DNA from: Neocallimastix lanati (nom. inval.)
Lineage: Eukaryota; Neocallimastigomycota; Neocallimastigomycetes; Neocallimastigales; Neocallimastigaceae
DNA length: 15,000 bases
Assembly: GCA_016946835.1 (NCBI GenBank)
Contig: JACVTC010000021.1
Span: forward strand, 542,501 to 557,500
Direction of reading: 5' to 3'
Every line of letters starts with the position of its first letter. Position 1 is the first letter of the stretch. A program made the position numbers and the translations under genes. The notes beneath the pieces were generated by a model. It saw only the letters and a list, made by a program, of their open reading frames with translations. It did not search any database and had not been told where the DNA came from. Positions 1 through 7,631 of the stretch are shown here, piece after piece.

Positions 1-140
1 TTTATTATTTATTATTTATTATTTATTATTCAATTATTTATTATTTATTAATAAATACTCTTTTTATTATTTATTATTTATTATTTATTATTTATTATTT
101 ATTAGTAAATACTCTTTTTATTATTTATTATTTATTATTT
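1..140. repeat. AT minisatellite, array 1 (about 2 units)
   Basis: Runs of TTTATTA/TTATT are punctuated by a signature (TATTTATTAATAAATACTC followed by TTTTTATTATT) at about 42-70 and, as a TTAGTAAATACTC variant, at about 100-125. The same signature recurs at 1926-2190, 3655-3771 and 9430-9850, and inverted at 10096-10215, so this is one dispersed family. No coding potential. Confidence 0.8.
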
Positions 141-280
141 ATTTATATTAATTATTATTTAATTATTAATAATTATTATTATCAAAATTAGATAAAATAG
201 GATTATTATATAACAAATTGATTTGTATTTAACCCATCCTACTGTATATAATATACATATACATACGTATACATACTGTA

Positions 281-340
281 TATTATATTCATATACATAC
301 TATTATATACTGATATAGTAGTATGTATATGTATATAATA
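281..340. repeat. Long hairpin, 22-bp arms
   Basis: Left arm 281-302 and right arm 319-340 are reverse complements at 21 of 22 positions, with a 16-nt loop (303-318). It sits in a TATAC/GTATA-rich patch (about 240-345) that differs from the surrounding TTATT repeats. It could be a small foldback element or an extruding palindrome. No flanking duplication is clear enough to call a MITE. Confidence 0.65.
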
Positions 341-671
341 GTAATATTTATAATTAGAATAGTAATATACCTAATAGTAATATAATTATCATCTATACTT
401 AATTGGATATAATTATTAATAATTTGTTACACTAAATAATACTTTTTAACTCAATTTACTTATTAATAGTAAATTATTAAAGAATGTTAACCAATAATAA
501 ATAAATAAATAAATAAATAATCATAAAAGTTTATTATTATTATCAAATGGATTTATTGATTTATTCCTATTATTGAATTCAGTAATCACTTTTGTGTTTT
601 AATATTGTTTAAAAAAAGAAAAAAAAAGAAAAAAAGTGAGACTAGATTATTTATTTATTGATTTATTAATT
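341..671. other. Gene-free AT-rich spacer
   Basis: No ORF or RNA gene is seen. It contains a short AATA run near 500-520 and a purine-rich A/G patch near 610-640. Nothing else is supportable. Confidence 0.6.
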
Positions 672-769
672 AATTAATTATTTATTAATTATTTATTAAT
701 TATTTATTAATTATTTATTAATTATTTATTAATTATTTATTAATTATTTATTAATTATTTATTAATTAT
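672..769. repeat. 11-bp tandem repeat (ATTATTTATTA)n
   Basis: About nine nearly perfect copies of an 11-bp unit containing TTAATTATTTA. All AT, no coding potential. Confidence 0.85.
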
Positions 770-989
770 ACTTTTGCGGTCATTTCATTATTAAAAAAAA
801 AGGTTACACCGTCTCATCATTTCTTTGGAAATTATTAAAATTAAAAATTTAAAAAAAAAATTTTTTTGAATTCATGACATTATAAATATTTTATATTATA
901 TATAGAATAGTATATAATATTTAGTATATAATATTTATTTATTATTTATTATTCAATTATTTATTCTTTATTCTTTATTCTTTATTATT
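770..989. other. Gene-free spacer with a small complex patch
   Basis: Positions 770-830 (around CTTTTGCGGTCATTTC and GGTTACACCGTCTC) are less repetitive and slightly richer in G/C than the surroundings. They could be a relic of something older, but nothing is recognisable. The rest is AT-rich filler. Confidence 0.4.
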
Positions 990-1118
990 TAGTATTTAGT
1001 AGTTAGTAGTTAGTAGTTAGTATTTAGTAGTTAGTATTTAGTAGTTAGTATTTAGTAGTTAGTATTTAGTAGTTAGTATTTAGTAGTTAGTATTTAGTAG
1101 TTAGTAGTTAGTAGTTAA
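990..1118. repeat. 14-bp tandem repeat (TATTTAGTAGTTAG)n
   Basis: Six consecutive 14-bp units lie at about 1021-1104, flanked by shorter TTAGTAG units. G appears only on this strand and C is absent, giving a strand-asymmetric tract. Confidence 0.85.
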
Positions 1119-1295
1119 TATGTAGAATATATGGTTTGATAAGACAGTTTTAATTAATTAGATTCTTTTTAACTAAACAATATTATAATTTTGTTTAAAT
1201 TTTTTTAATTTTTTTTAATATTTTGTTTTAAACTTTAAGTTTTTATTTTTTATTAAAATTTTCCATTTGTTTCAGATTTAAGAATTATGGAAAAT

Positions 1296-1535
1296 ATAAT
1301 AAATATGGAAATATAAAATATAAAATATAAAATATTAAATATAAAATATAAAATATAAAATATAAAATATAAAATATAAAATATAAAATATAAAATATAA
1401 AATATAAAATATAAAATATAAAATATAAAATATAAAATATAAAATATAAAATATAAAATATAAAATATAAAATATAAAATATAAAATATAAAATATGGAA
1501 ATATAAAATATAAAATATAAAATATATATATATAT
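1296..1535. repeat. 7-bp tandem repeat (AAAATAT)n
   Basis: About 30 copies of AAAATAT, very homogeneous. Both ends carry the variant AATATGGAAATAT (about 1300 and 1494), suggesting the block was itself duplicated or bounded by a conserved edge. It ends in a short TA run. Confidence 0.9.
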
Positions 1536-1619
1536 AACTTATTTGTATTATTCTATTTCATTTCATTTCATTTTATTTTATTTATTAAGAATATAAAAAT
1601 CAAAAGGATAAATTACTAC

Positions 1620-1745
1620 AAAACCAAAATAATAAAATAATAAAATAAAATAATAAAATAATAAAATAATAAAATAAAATAATAAAATAAAATATTAATA
1701 AGACTAAAATATAAATAAAACTAAACTAAACTAAACTAAAATAAA
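1620..1745. repeat. AATAAAAT and AAACT microsatellite block
   Basis: Mixed AATAAAATAATAAAAT units with periods of 5 to 8, then about four AAACT units (1722-1740). Short reading frames over this region and just downstream are low-complexity Lys/Phe/Tyr strings and are not considered genes. Confidence 0.75.
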
Positions 1746-1925
1746 ATAAAATTAAAAAAAAAAAAAGGATGGAAAAAACTTTCATATAAATAAATATATA
1801 GATAATTGCTAATGAAACAGTTTTTATTATTTATACATATATTTTTTATGGTTAACGTTTCGTATAAATTATTTTTTCCATTAAAATATACATAATAGTA
1901 ATTTTTTTTTTTTACCATAAAATAT

Positions 1926-2190
1926 TCACATTTATTATTTATTATTTATTAATAAATACTCTTTTTATTATTTATTATTTATTATTTATTAATAAATAAT
2001 CTTTTTATTATTTATTATTTATTATTTATTAATAAATACTCTTTTTATTATTTATTATTTATTATTTATTAATAAATAATCTTTTTATTATTTATTATTT
2101 ATTATTTATTAATAAATACTCTTTTTATTATTTATATTTATTAACAAATACTCTTTTATTATTTATTATTCCATTATTTATTATTTATTA
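1926..2190. repeat. 40-bp minisatellite, array 2, with 80-bp higher-order period
   Basis: Exact 40-bp units: CTTTTTATTA, three TTATTTATT-type stretches, then a junction AATAAATACT or AATAAATAAT. The junctions at 1951, 1991, 2031, 2071 and 2111 alternate ACT, AAT, ACT, AAT, ACT, so the array is really an 80-bp dimer repeat. The core TATTTATTAATAAATA is a perfect 16-bp palindrome. Confidence 0.9.
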
Positions 2191-2612
2191 TTTAATTATT
2201 TTTAACTTATAAATAATTATATTAATCATTCATTGATTCATGTAATACAATGTAACGTAATACATAATGTAATTTTAATATTTTTTATAAAAATTTTTAT
2301 ATATATATATATTAAAAAAAAAAAAATAGATTAATCCATATTTAAAAATATAAAATTAACTATCAAATATTTTTTGTTTATAAATGAAAAGAAATAATAG
2401 AAATAGAAATAATAATAATAAAAAAAAAAAAAGAATTAAATATTGAAATTAAAAAAATAATTTTATTTTAATTTTTTTCTTTCATATTTATAAATAGTAA
2501 ATAGTTCAGTCATTTATATATATATATATAAAAAAAAAAAAAAAAAAAGACAAATATTAATTAATAATAAAAAAAATTAATTTTTATAACTTAAACTAAT
2601 CAATATATATAT
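2191..2612. other. Gene-free AT-rich spacer
   Basis: A-runs, TA dinucleotide runs (about 2300 and 2516) and a slightly more complex patch at 2225-2275. No ORF or RNA gene is supportable. Confidence 0.6.
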
Positions 2613-2807
2613 ATATATTTTTTTTAATTTTTTTAATTATTTTAATTTTTTGATAATTTTTTTTTTTATATGATCATCACTTCACCACTAATAAATAAGT
2701 AATAAATAGATATATATATTTTTAATTTTTTTAATTATTTTAATTTTTTGATAATTTTTTTTTTATATGATCATCACTTCACCACTAATAAATAAGTAAT
2801 AAATAGA
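2613..2807. repeat. 97-bp tandem duplication
   Basis: Two adjacent copies of about 97 bp (roughly 2613-2709 and 2710-2807). Each contains a TA run, T-rich tracts and the complex core TGATCATCACTTCACCACTA, at 2671 and 2768. Differences are confined to homopolymer and TA-run length, so the duplication is recent. No coding function is seen. Confidence 0.9.
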
Positions 2808-3284
2808 ATAAGTAATAACTAAATAATAAACAATTAATTATATAAATTTATATGTATACGTATATCTAAAAATAAATATATAAATTTATGTGTATATATC
2901 TAAATATAAATATATCTTTTTTTTTTTTAATTATTTAGAAAAAATGGATTTTTTTTATTTATTTTTTAGAAAGATAAAATTTATTAAAGTATATAATATT
3001 TTTATTTATTTTTATATAATATTTATTATATAAAAATAATTATATTTAATAAAATTCATATAGTTTAAAATTTAATTTATAATAGATTTTCCTTTTCAGC
3101 GGAATATAGGAAATATTTAAAAATTTCCATCTCTCAATAAATTAAAATTTTTTTGTTTTGTTGTGTTCATCTGCATTTACAAAGATGACGCCCTTTTTTT
3201 TTTTTTTTTTTACACAATACCATATATAAATATATTTATATATATTGTGAGTTGTATTATATTGTATAATATTATATATAATTC
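2808..3284. other. Gene-free AT-rich spacer
   Basis: TA/AT-rich DNA with an 18-T run near 3192-3210. A 67-codon Tyr/Ile-rich frame over the following repeat is an artefact of base composition. Nothing else is supportable. Confidence 0.6.
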
Positions 3285-3420
3285 CTATATTATTATTTAT
3301 AATTATTCATATATTCTTATATTATTATTTATAATTATTCATATATTCATATATTATTATTTATAATTATTCATATATTCTTATATTATTATTTATAATT
3401 ATTCATATATTCTTATATTA
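3285..3420. repeat. 32-bp tandem repeat, about 4.2 copies
   Basis: Units start at about 3285, 3317, 3349 and 3381, with a partial one at 3413. Each contains ATTATTATTTATAATTATTC and then ATATATTC. Copies differ only at the first one or two bases of the unit. Confidence 0.9.
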
Positions 3421-3654
3421 TTTACTTATTTATTATAATTATAATTTTATTATTTACTATTGTTTACATATTATTTATTGTTATCATAAAACAGATGGGA
3501 AATAATGCTACACATAAATTATCAAAAAAAAAAAAAAAATAATAATAAATATATATTCTATATATATTTATTATATGTATATTATATATAGTGATAAAAC
3601 AATAGTTCTACAATTAAATTTCAATATTATACTGTATTGATATTATTTTATTTA

Positions 3655-3771
3655 TTATTAATACATTTATTATTTATTATTTATTATTTATTATTTATTA
3701 TTTATTAATAAATACTCTTTTTATTATTTATTATTTATTATTTATTAATAAATACTCTTTTTATAATTTAT
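3655..3771. repeat. 40-bp-type minisatellite, array 3
   Basis: TTATTTATT runs with two TTAATAAATACTCTTTTTAT signatures (about 3704-3723 and 3744-3763), the same family as the arrays at 1, 1926 and 9430. It abuts the hairpin at 3772-3833 directly. Confidence 0.85.
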
Positions 3772-3833
3772 TATTTATTATTCATTCTATTGAATTGATT
3801 TTAAAAACAGTTCAATAGAATAAATAATAAATA
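3772..3833. repeat. Long hairpin, 26-bp arms, at the edge of a minisatellite array
   Basis: Left arm 3772-3797 pairs with 3808-3833. There is a single C/A mismatch (3783 with 3822) and one G-T pair, and the loop is 10 nt (3798-3807). The outer part of the arm is minisatellite-type sequence, while the inner part (TTCTATTGAATTG) is unique. An inverted duplication at the array edge explains it. Confidence 0.75.
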
Positions 3834-4080
3834 AGATGTTCATTAATTTTAATTTAAATTATAATAAAATAAAAATTCCGGTAAATTATTAAAATTAAAT
3901 TAAATTTCATTATTTTATTAATTGTTAAAATTTTTAAAATTGTTTAAATTTTTAAAAATAATTAAATATTTAATTATTTTTTAAGATCTTATGATATTTA
4001 AATCATATCATATGAAATATATAAAAAAAAAATTTTTTTTTTTCATTCATATTTAATTTTTATATTTATTTTTATAAATA

Positions 4081-4135
4081 TTTATATTAACATTTATATT
4101 AATATTTATATTAATATTTATATTAGTATTTATAT
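4081..4135. repeat. 12-bp tandem repeat (TTTATATTAATA)n
   Basis: About 4.5 copies starting at 4081, 4093, 4105, 4117 and 4129, with C and G point variants in the first and fourth copies. Confidence 0.85.
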
Positions 4136-4830
4136 GATAATTGTTTAATAAATGAATCGTATATTCCATGGAGTATTTATAAATTTTATTTATTAGAAAA
4201 ATATGTATATGTATATATATATTATTTTAATTCATGGTATTAATAATTTATTATGATAATAATAAATTTTATTATTTTTACTTTTTAAAAAATTTAATAA
4301 TTAATAAAAATTCTATTCAACAAAAGCTTTTTTTTTTTGTATAAAAAATTAAATTTATATAATTATTATTATTATCATTTGTTTTATTACTATTAAGTTT
4401 TATTGGCATTGCAAGTTTTTTATATTCCTTTCTTTCTTCCTTTCGTCATTGTTTCGCTTTTTTTTTTATTTTTTTATCCATTTTGAGAATTTAATTTCAT
4501 AAAGTATTCAATATTTATACATATTTATATTTATTTTTAAATGTAATTTTTTAATATGACTTTCATTTAATTTTTATTATTGTGTATTGACAATAAAATC
4601 CAAGACTTTTTTTTTTTTCTATATAAGTCATAAGTGGATTCCTTTATAAATGCTTTATTAATAATATATATAGAAATAATATAATAAGAATATTGTTTTA
4701 TTGTATATAAACTAAATAAATATTTTTTTTTATTTATATTAATTTTATATATCTCATCTTTTATATAATAATAAATAATTTTTTTATATATTTATATATA
4801 TCTATCTTTTTAGTCATAATAATCATAATA

Positions 4831-4834
4831 AGCT
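4831..4834. repeat. Target-site duplication AGCT, left copy
   Basis: AGCT precedes the left LTR and AGCT (8344-8347) follows the right LTR. The left context is ATAAGCT and the right context AGCTTATC, so the empty site would have been ATAAGCTTATC. Only four bases are certain, because the fifth would overlap the T of the LTR's TG end. Confidence 0.8.
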
Positions 4835-5533
4835 TGATATGAAATGAAAATAAAAACCTTAATTATTAATAAATTATTTTATTAATAATTACATAAAAAT
4901 AAATCAATTAATCACTTGATTAATTATCATATGATTTATAAAATGATCCAGAAATAACGTGATATAAGATAAATTTATGTAATATCATAAATTCTCTAAA
5001 AATACATAAAATTAATGTAAACATAAAATTTATAACATAAATTTTATGTTATGTAAATATGTAAATAATTTATAAATTAATTAAGTTTTATTTTATTTCA
5101 TTTTAATTATTTTTATTATATTTTTATTATATTTTTATATGTTCTAATTATTATAATATTTTATTATTTATACTTTTTAATTCTTATTATTTTAAAATAG
5201 TTTATAATTAAAGAGTATTATATAAAGAATACTTTTTCTTTATATTTATTCTTTGTAATTTTGCAGTTTTGCAAATTGCCATTCATGCAATTCAAATAGT
5301 TAAAATTATAATAATAAATTGCCAAAATAAAAATATTTTATTAGTAAAATTAATTTAGTAATATTTAATATGAAGTTATAAAAATTATTAGTTATTTAAA
5401 TAAATTTAAATTATAAAATAAATAAATAAATATTTAATAAATAAGTAAATAAAATTATATTATATTAATAAATTTCATAAATAAATTATATAACTTCTCC
5501 CAGTAAGAGAGTGAACCAAGGTGTACTTTATCA
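4835..5533 (+). repeat. 5' LTR, 699 bp
   Basis: It is matched base for base by 7645-8343. The ends are a 5-bp inverted repeat, TGATA...TATCA, with the canonical TG...CA. Three perfect hairpins lie in its first third: 4861-4890 (13 bp, loop TTAT), 4906-4925 (9 bp, loop CT) and 5020-5050 (14 bp, loop AAC). The last 45 bp (about 5489-5533) are conspicuously richer in G/C than the rest and form the left half of the stem-loop around the primer site. U3, R and U5 borders cannot be set from sequence alone, because TATA-like and AATAAA strings are everywhere. Confidence 0.95.
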
Positions 5534-5576
5534 AATGGTGGAGATATCGGTTCTCTTTGGAGGGGAAGAAGTTATA
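5489..5576 (+). promoter_or_regulatory. U5-leader stem-loop presenting the primer-binding site
   Basis: The lower stem pairs 5489-5498 with 5567-5576 (10 bp, no mismatch), then 5499-5501 with 5563-5565 (three C-G pairs across a bulged A). The upper stem pairs 5508-5517 with 5549-5558, 9 of 10 positions including one G-U. The 31-nt loop (5518-5548) holds the LTR end and the first 13 nt of the primer site. One arm is in the LTR and the other in the internal leader, so the fold exists only in genomic-length element RNA. By analogy with retroviral and Ty leaders it may control priming or packaging; that is inference. Confidence 0.7.
5536..5550 (+). promoter_or_regulatory. Primer-binding site (minus-strand priming)
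   Basis: TGGTGGAGATATCGG starts 2 nt after the left LTR, where LTR elements pair with a tRNA 3' end (TGG against CCA). The implied primer ends CCGATATCTCCACCA, giving an acceptor stem with 5' strand GGAGATA. Beyond the acceptor stem the complementarity does not look like a standard tRNA T-arm (position 61 would be A, not C), so pairing probably stops after about 11 to 13 nt. I cannot name the tRNA. No LTR sequence complementary to the site was noticed, so Tf1-type self-priming is not supported. Confidence 0.8.
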
Positions 5577-6015
5577 ATTATTTTACAATAATTATTAAAA
5601 AAAAAAAAAAAAAAAAATAAAAATATATAATTTCTAATTTCTTAAAGACATATATTTTAAAAATTTAAAAATTTATTTTAAAAATTAGTTTTATTAAATT
5701 TTTTTTTTAGTATTTTATATATAAATATATCATATATATATTTATATAATTTATAACAAAATTGATTAAATAGTATTATATATAAATATATTGTAAAATA
5801 TATTTATATAATTTTATTAAAAGAATTGATTATATTTTATTATATATATAAATATATTGTAATATATATTTATATTTATTAAAAAAAAAAATTTTTTTTT
5901 TTAGTTAATTTTAATAATTATTTTATTTTTTTTTAACTCAAATAATGATAATTATTTTATAAATTAGTAATTATGTTATCTTTTATATTTTAATTAAAAT
6001 AGTTATATATATAAA
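5551..6015 (+). other. Retroelement 5' leader
   Basis: This 465-nt non-coding leader lies between the primer site and the ORF. It contains the 3' arm of the PBS stem-loop, an A-run at about 5599-5618, three tandem hairpin units (5709-5880), and A- and T-runs near 5881-5902. No ORF. It would be the place for packaging and translation signals. Confidence 0.7.
5709..5880 (+). repeat. Three tandem ~63-bp units, each a hairpin
   Basis: Units start near 5710, 5773 and 5837. Each has TATATAAATATAT, a 3-4 nt loop and the complementary ATATATTTATATA. In unit 2 the pairing is perfect over 14 bp (TATATAAATATATT, loop GTAA). A spacer with GATTA-type sequence (AAAATTGATTAAATA / AAGAATTGATTATATT) separates the hairpins. 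The spacers are less well conserved than the hairpins. Confidence 0.75.
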
Positions 6016-7441
6016 ATGAATAATAATTCAGGGAGAAGGATAACTCCCTATAACCAAACCAATAATAATAATAATAAAGAAGAAATCCTTAAAAATTATT
6101 TAAAGAATATTATAACAGAAAATTACCCCCATAAACAATATTTTGAAGCAAAAGAAATTCCTAATATTCTCAAAGTAATTATAAAGAAAGAAATAATTGA
6201 AATTGAAGGTTTGGAGGATGAAGATTCAGTAGAAATGTTAATTAAACTTTACGAATCGGAGCTCCAAGATATATCCTTATCAGATATGTGTGACTCAATT
6301 TTATTTTTCATTCCAGAAGAAAAGCAAGATTTTATTTTTCAAAATTTTAATAACCAAAACTTTAAGGATCAAGGTTGTAACACTAAAAATTGTAACAATC
6401 AAAATTTTCATAATCAAAACTTTAATAATAAAAATTTTATTAATCAAAATTTTTATAATCAAAATTTTATTAATCAAAATTTTTATAATCAAAATTTTTA
6501 TAATAAAAATTTTAACAATCAAAATTTTATTAATCAAAATTTTTATAATCAAAATTTTTATAATAAAAATTTTAACAATCAAAATTTTATTAACCAAAAA
6601 TTTTATAATCAAAATTTTAATAATCAAAATTTTTATAATTTTAATTTTAATAATTCGGATTTCAATAATAATTTCAATAATAATTTCAATTATAATTTCA
6701 ATAATAATTTCAATTATAATTTCAATAATTTTAGTGATAATAACTATAATAATCCTAAAAATAATCAGAACAATTATATCGGAATTAATCAAGATAATAA
6801 AATTAATAATGGAAATAGTAATATTAAAAATAACAAGGAAATTAATAGCAACGAAGAATTTAAAAATGAAATTAAAATTATTAAGAATAAAATTAATAAA
6901 AATAATAAAGTTAAGGAAGAAATTCTAAATAAAAATAGTATTAATAACATTAAGACTGTTATTAATAAATCTAATATTATTAATAATATTGAAAAGGTAC
7001 AGGAGATTAAAATAAATAGCATAAATACGGATCTGAATAAAAATCACAATATGAATAATGAGAAAAATATGGTTAATAAAAATAATAATACTAATGAATT
7101 GAAATGCAACAAAATTAATATTGATAATAATAATATTAAAGATAATGAAATTATTAAAACTAGTAATAGTTATAATTCTGAAAATAGCAAGAGTAAAAAG
7201 CCTAAATTGCAAAACAATAAAATTATTATTGATTATAATTCTATTAAAGATAATGAAATTATTAAAATTAACAGTAAAAATAATTTCGAAAATAACAATA
7301 ATAAAAAGCAAAATTTGAAAAACAATAAAATTAATATTAATGACAATAATATTTCCGATACTAAAAATTTAAACAATAAATTAAAAATATTATGGGTATT
7401 GAAAAATTATAAATATCGGAGAAAATTATTATTGTTATTAA

Positions 7442-7484
<43 letters not shown>

Positions 7485-7527
7485 TTTTCAATTATTAATT
7501 TCTAATATATTCAAATTTAACTATTGA
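6016..7527 (+). CDS. Asn-rich repeat protein, sole ORF of the LTR retroelement (503 aa)
   Basis: I do not recognise a family. Residues 1-20 are Asn-rich. Residues 21-110 are the only complex-sequence part, acidic and probably helical (EDEDSVEMLIKLYESELQD at 67-85). Residues about 110-210 are pentads N-F-x-N-Q/K with Phe every fifth residue, and 211-240 are an N-N-N-F pattern with Phe every fourth. Residues 241-360 are Asn/Ile/Lys-rich. Residues 365-400 and 401-436 are two 36-residue repeats (NKI.ID.N.IKDNEIIK core), with the start of a third at 437. The end is doubtful: from about 455 the composition changes to Leu-rich and a 38-A run encodes poly-Lys before the stop. No CCHC knuckle, aspartic protease or polymerase motif is seen. 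Position in the element suggests a Gag-like or accessory role, and Asn plus aromatic spacing suggests a prion-like condensing protein; both are inference. Start chosen: first ATG of the frame, 482 nt after the LTR. Confidence 0.6.
6346..6735 (+). repeat. 15-bp / 60-bp coding tandem repeats (Asn-Phe pentads)
   Basis: The DNA repeats with a 15-bp period (AATTTTTATAATCAA type) encoding N-F-x-N-Q/K. A 60-bp unit at 6481-6540 recurs at 6541-6600 with 58 of 60 bases identical, so the array is still expanding or contracting. From about 6650 the period changes to 12 bp (TTCAATAATAAT type, F-N-N-N). Confidence 0.85.
7108..7360 (+). repeat. 108-bp coding direct repeat (36 aa)
   Basis: Codons for residues 365-400 and 401-436 are adjacent copies of one 36-residue unit, and a third begins at residue 437 (7324). 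The frame is kept, and substitutions have accumulated more than in the pentad array, so this duplication is older. Confidence 0.75.
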
Positions 7528-7532
7528 ACTCC

Positions 7533-7568
<36 letters not shown>
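7443..7568 (+). repeat. Twin poly(A) tracts of 38 and 34 A
   Basis: An A38 run (7443-7480), directly followed by T8, and an A34 run (7535-7568) enclose 54 bp. The first is read as 12 lysines in the ORF and the second lies after the stop. Such long runs are prone to length error and could hide the true ORF end. They could also be captured mRNA tails. Confidence 0.85.
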
Positions 7569-7573
<5 letters not shown>

Positions 7574-7607
7574 ATAAAAACATAAAAATATAATAAAATT
7601 CAACTAA

Positions 7608-7626
7608 ACAACTATACCATAGTTGT
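7608..7626 (+). repeat. Perfect 8-bp hairpin upstream of the polypurine tract
   Basis: ACAACTAT, loop ACC, ATAGTTGT. It lies 5 nt before the start of the purine tract at 7632. It contains four G/C pairs' worth of bases in an otherwise A/T-only stretch, so it is more likely than most nearby palindromes to be functional. Confidence 0.6.
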
Positions 7627-7631
7627 AAGTT

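Larger units (their letters stand above)
3834..4834. other. Gene-free AT-rich spacer left of the retroelement
   Basis: Mostly AT-only sequence. It includes a 12-bp tandem repeat at 4081-4135 (TTTATATTAATA, about 4.5 copies) and a pyrimidine-rich, more complex patch at about 4400-4475. No ORF or RNA gene is recognised. The last four bases, AGCT (4831-4834), are the left copy of the retroelement target duplication. Confidence 0.6.

Noticed and set aside
1736-1918. 60-codon minus-strand frame rich in Tyr, Phe, Asn
   Set aside because: Low-complexity product of AT-rich DNA, overlapping simple repeats, with no domain and no gene context.
1926-2190. CRISPR-like array
   Set aside because: Regular 40-bp spacing is a minisatellite: the whole unit is repeated with no unique spacers, in a eukaryotic context.
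3163-3366. 67-codon Ile/Tyr/Phe frame
   Set aside because: It runs through a poly(T) tract and the 32-bp tandem repeat; the hydrophobic string is a composition artefact.
4835-5533. Hammerhead ribozyme in the LTR (retrozyme)
   Set aside because: Non-autonomous LTR elements with ribozymes exist, but I found no CTGANGA core paired with a GAAA segment in the LTR, and retrozymes lack a long ORF.
6346-6650. Pentapeptide-repeat protein (quadrilateral beta-helix)
   Set aside because: The five-residue period with central Phe and preceding Asn fits superficially, but the inward-facing i-2 position is Gln or Lys instead of the small residues the fold needs.
6301-6792. 163-codon Ile-rich minus-strand frame opposite the Asn-rich ORF
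   Set aside because: It is the antisense shadow of the Asn-Phe repeat array (AAT/ATT complementarity). The PBS, PPT and complex N-terminal head all support the + strand frame.
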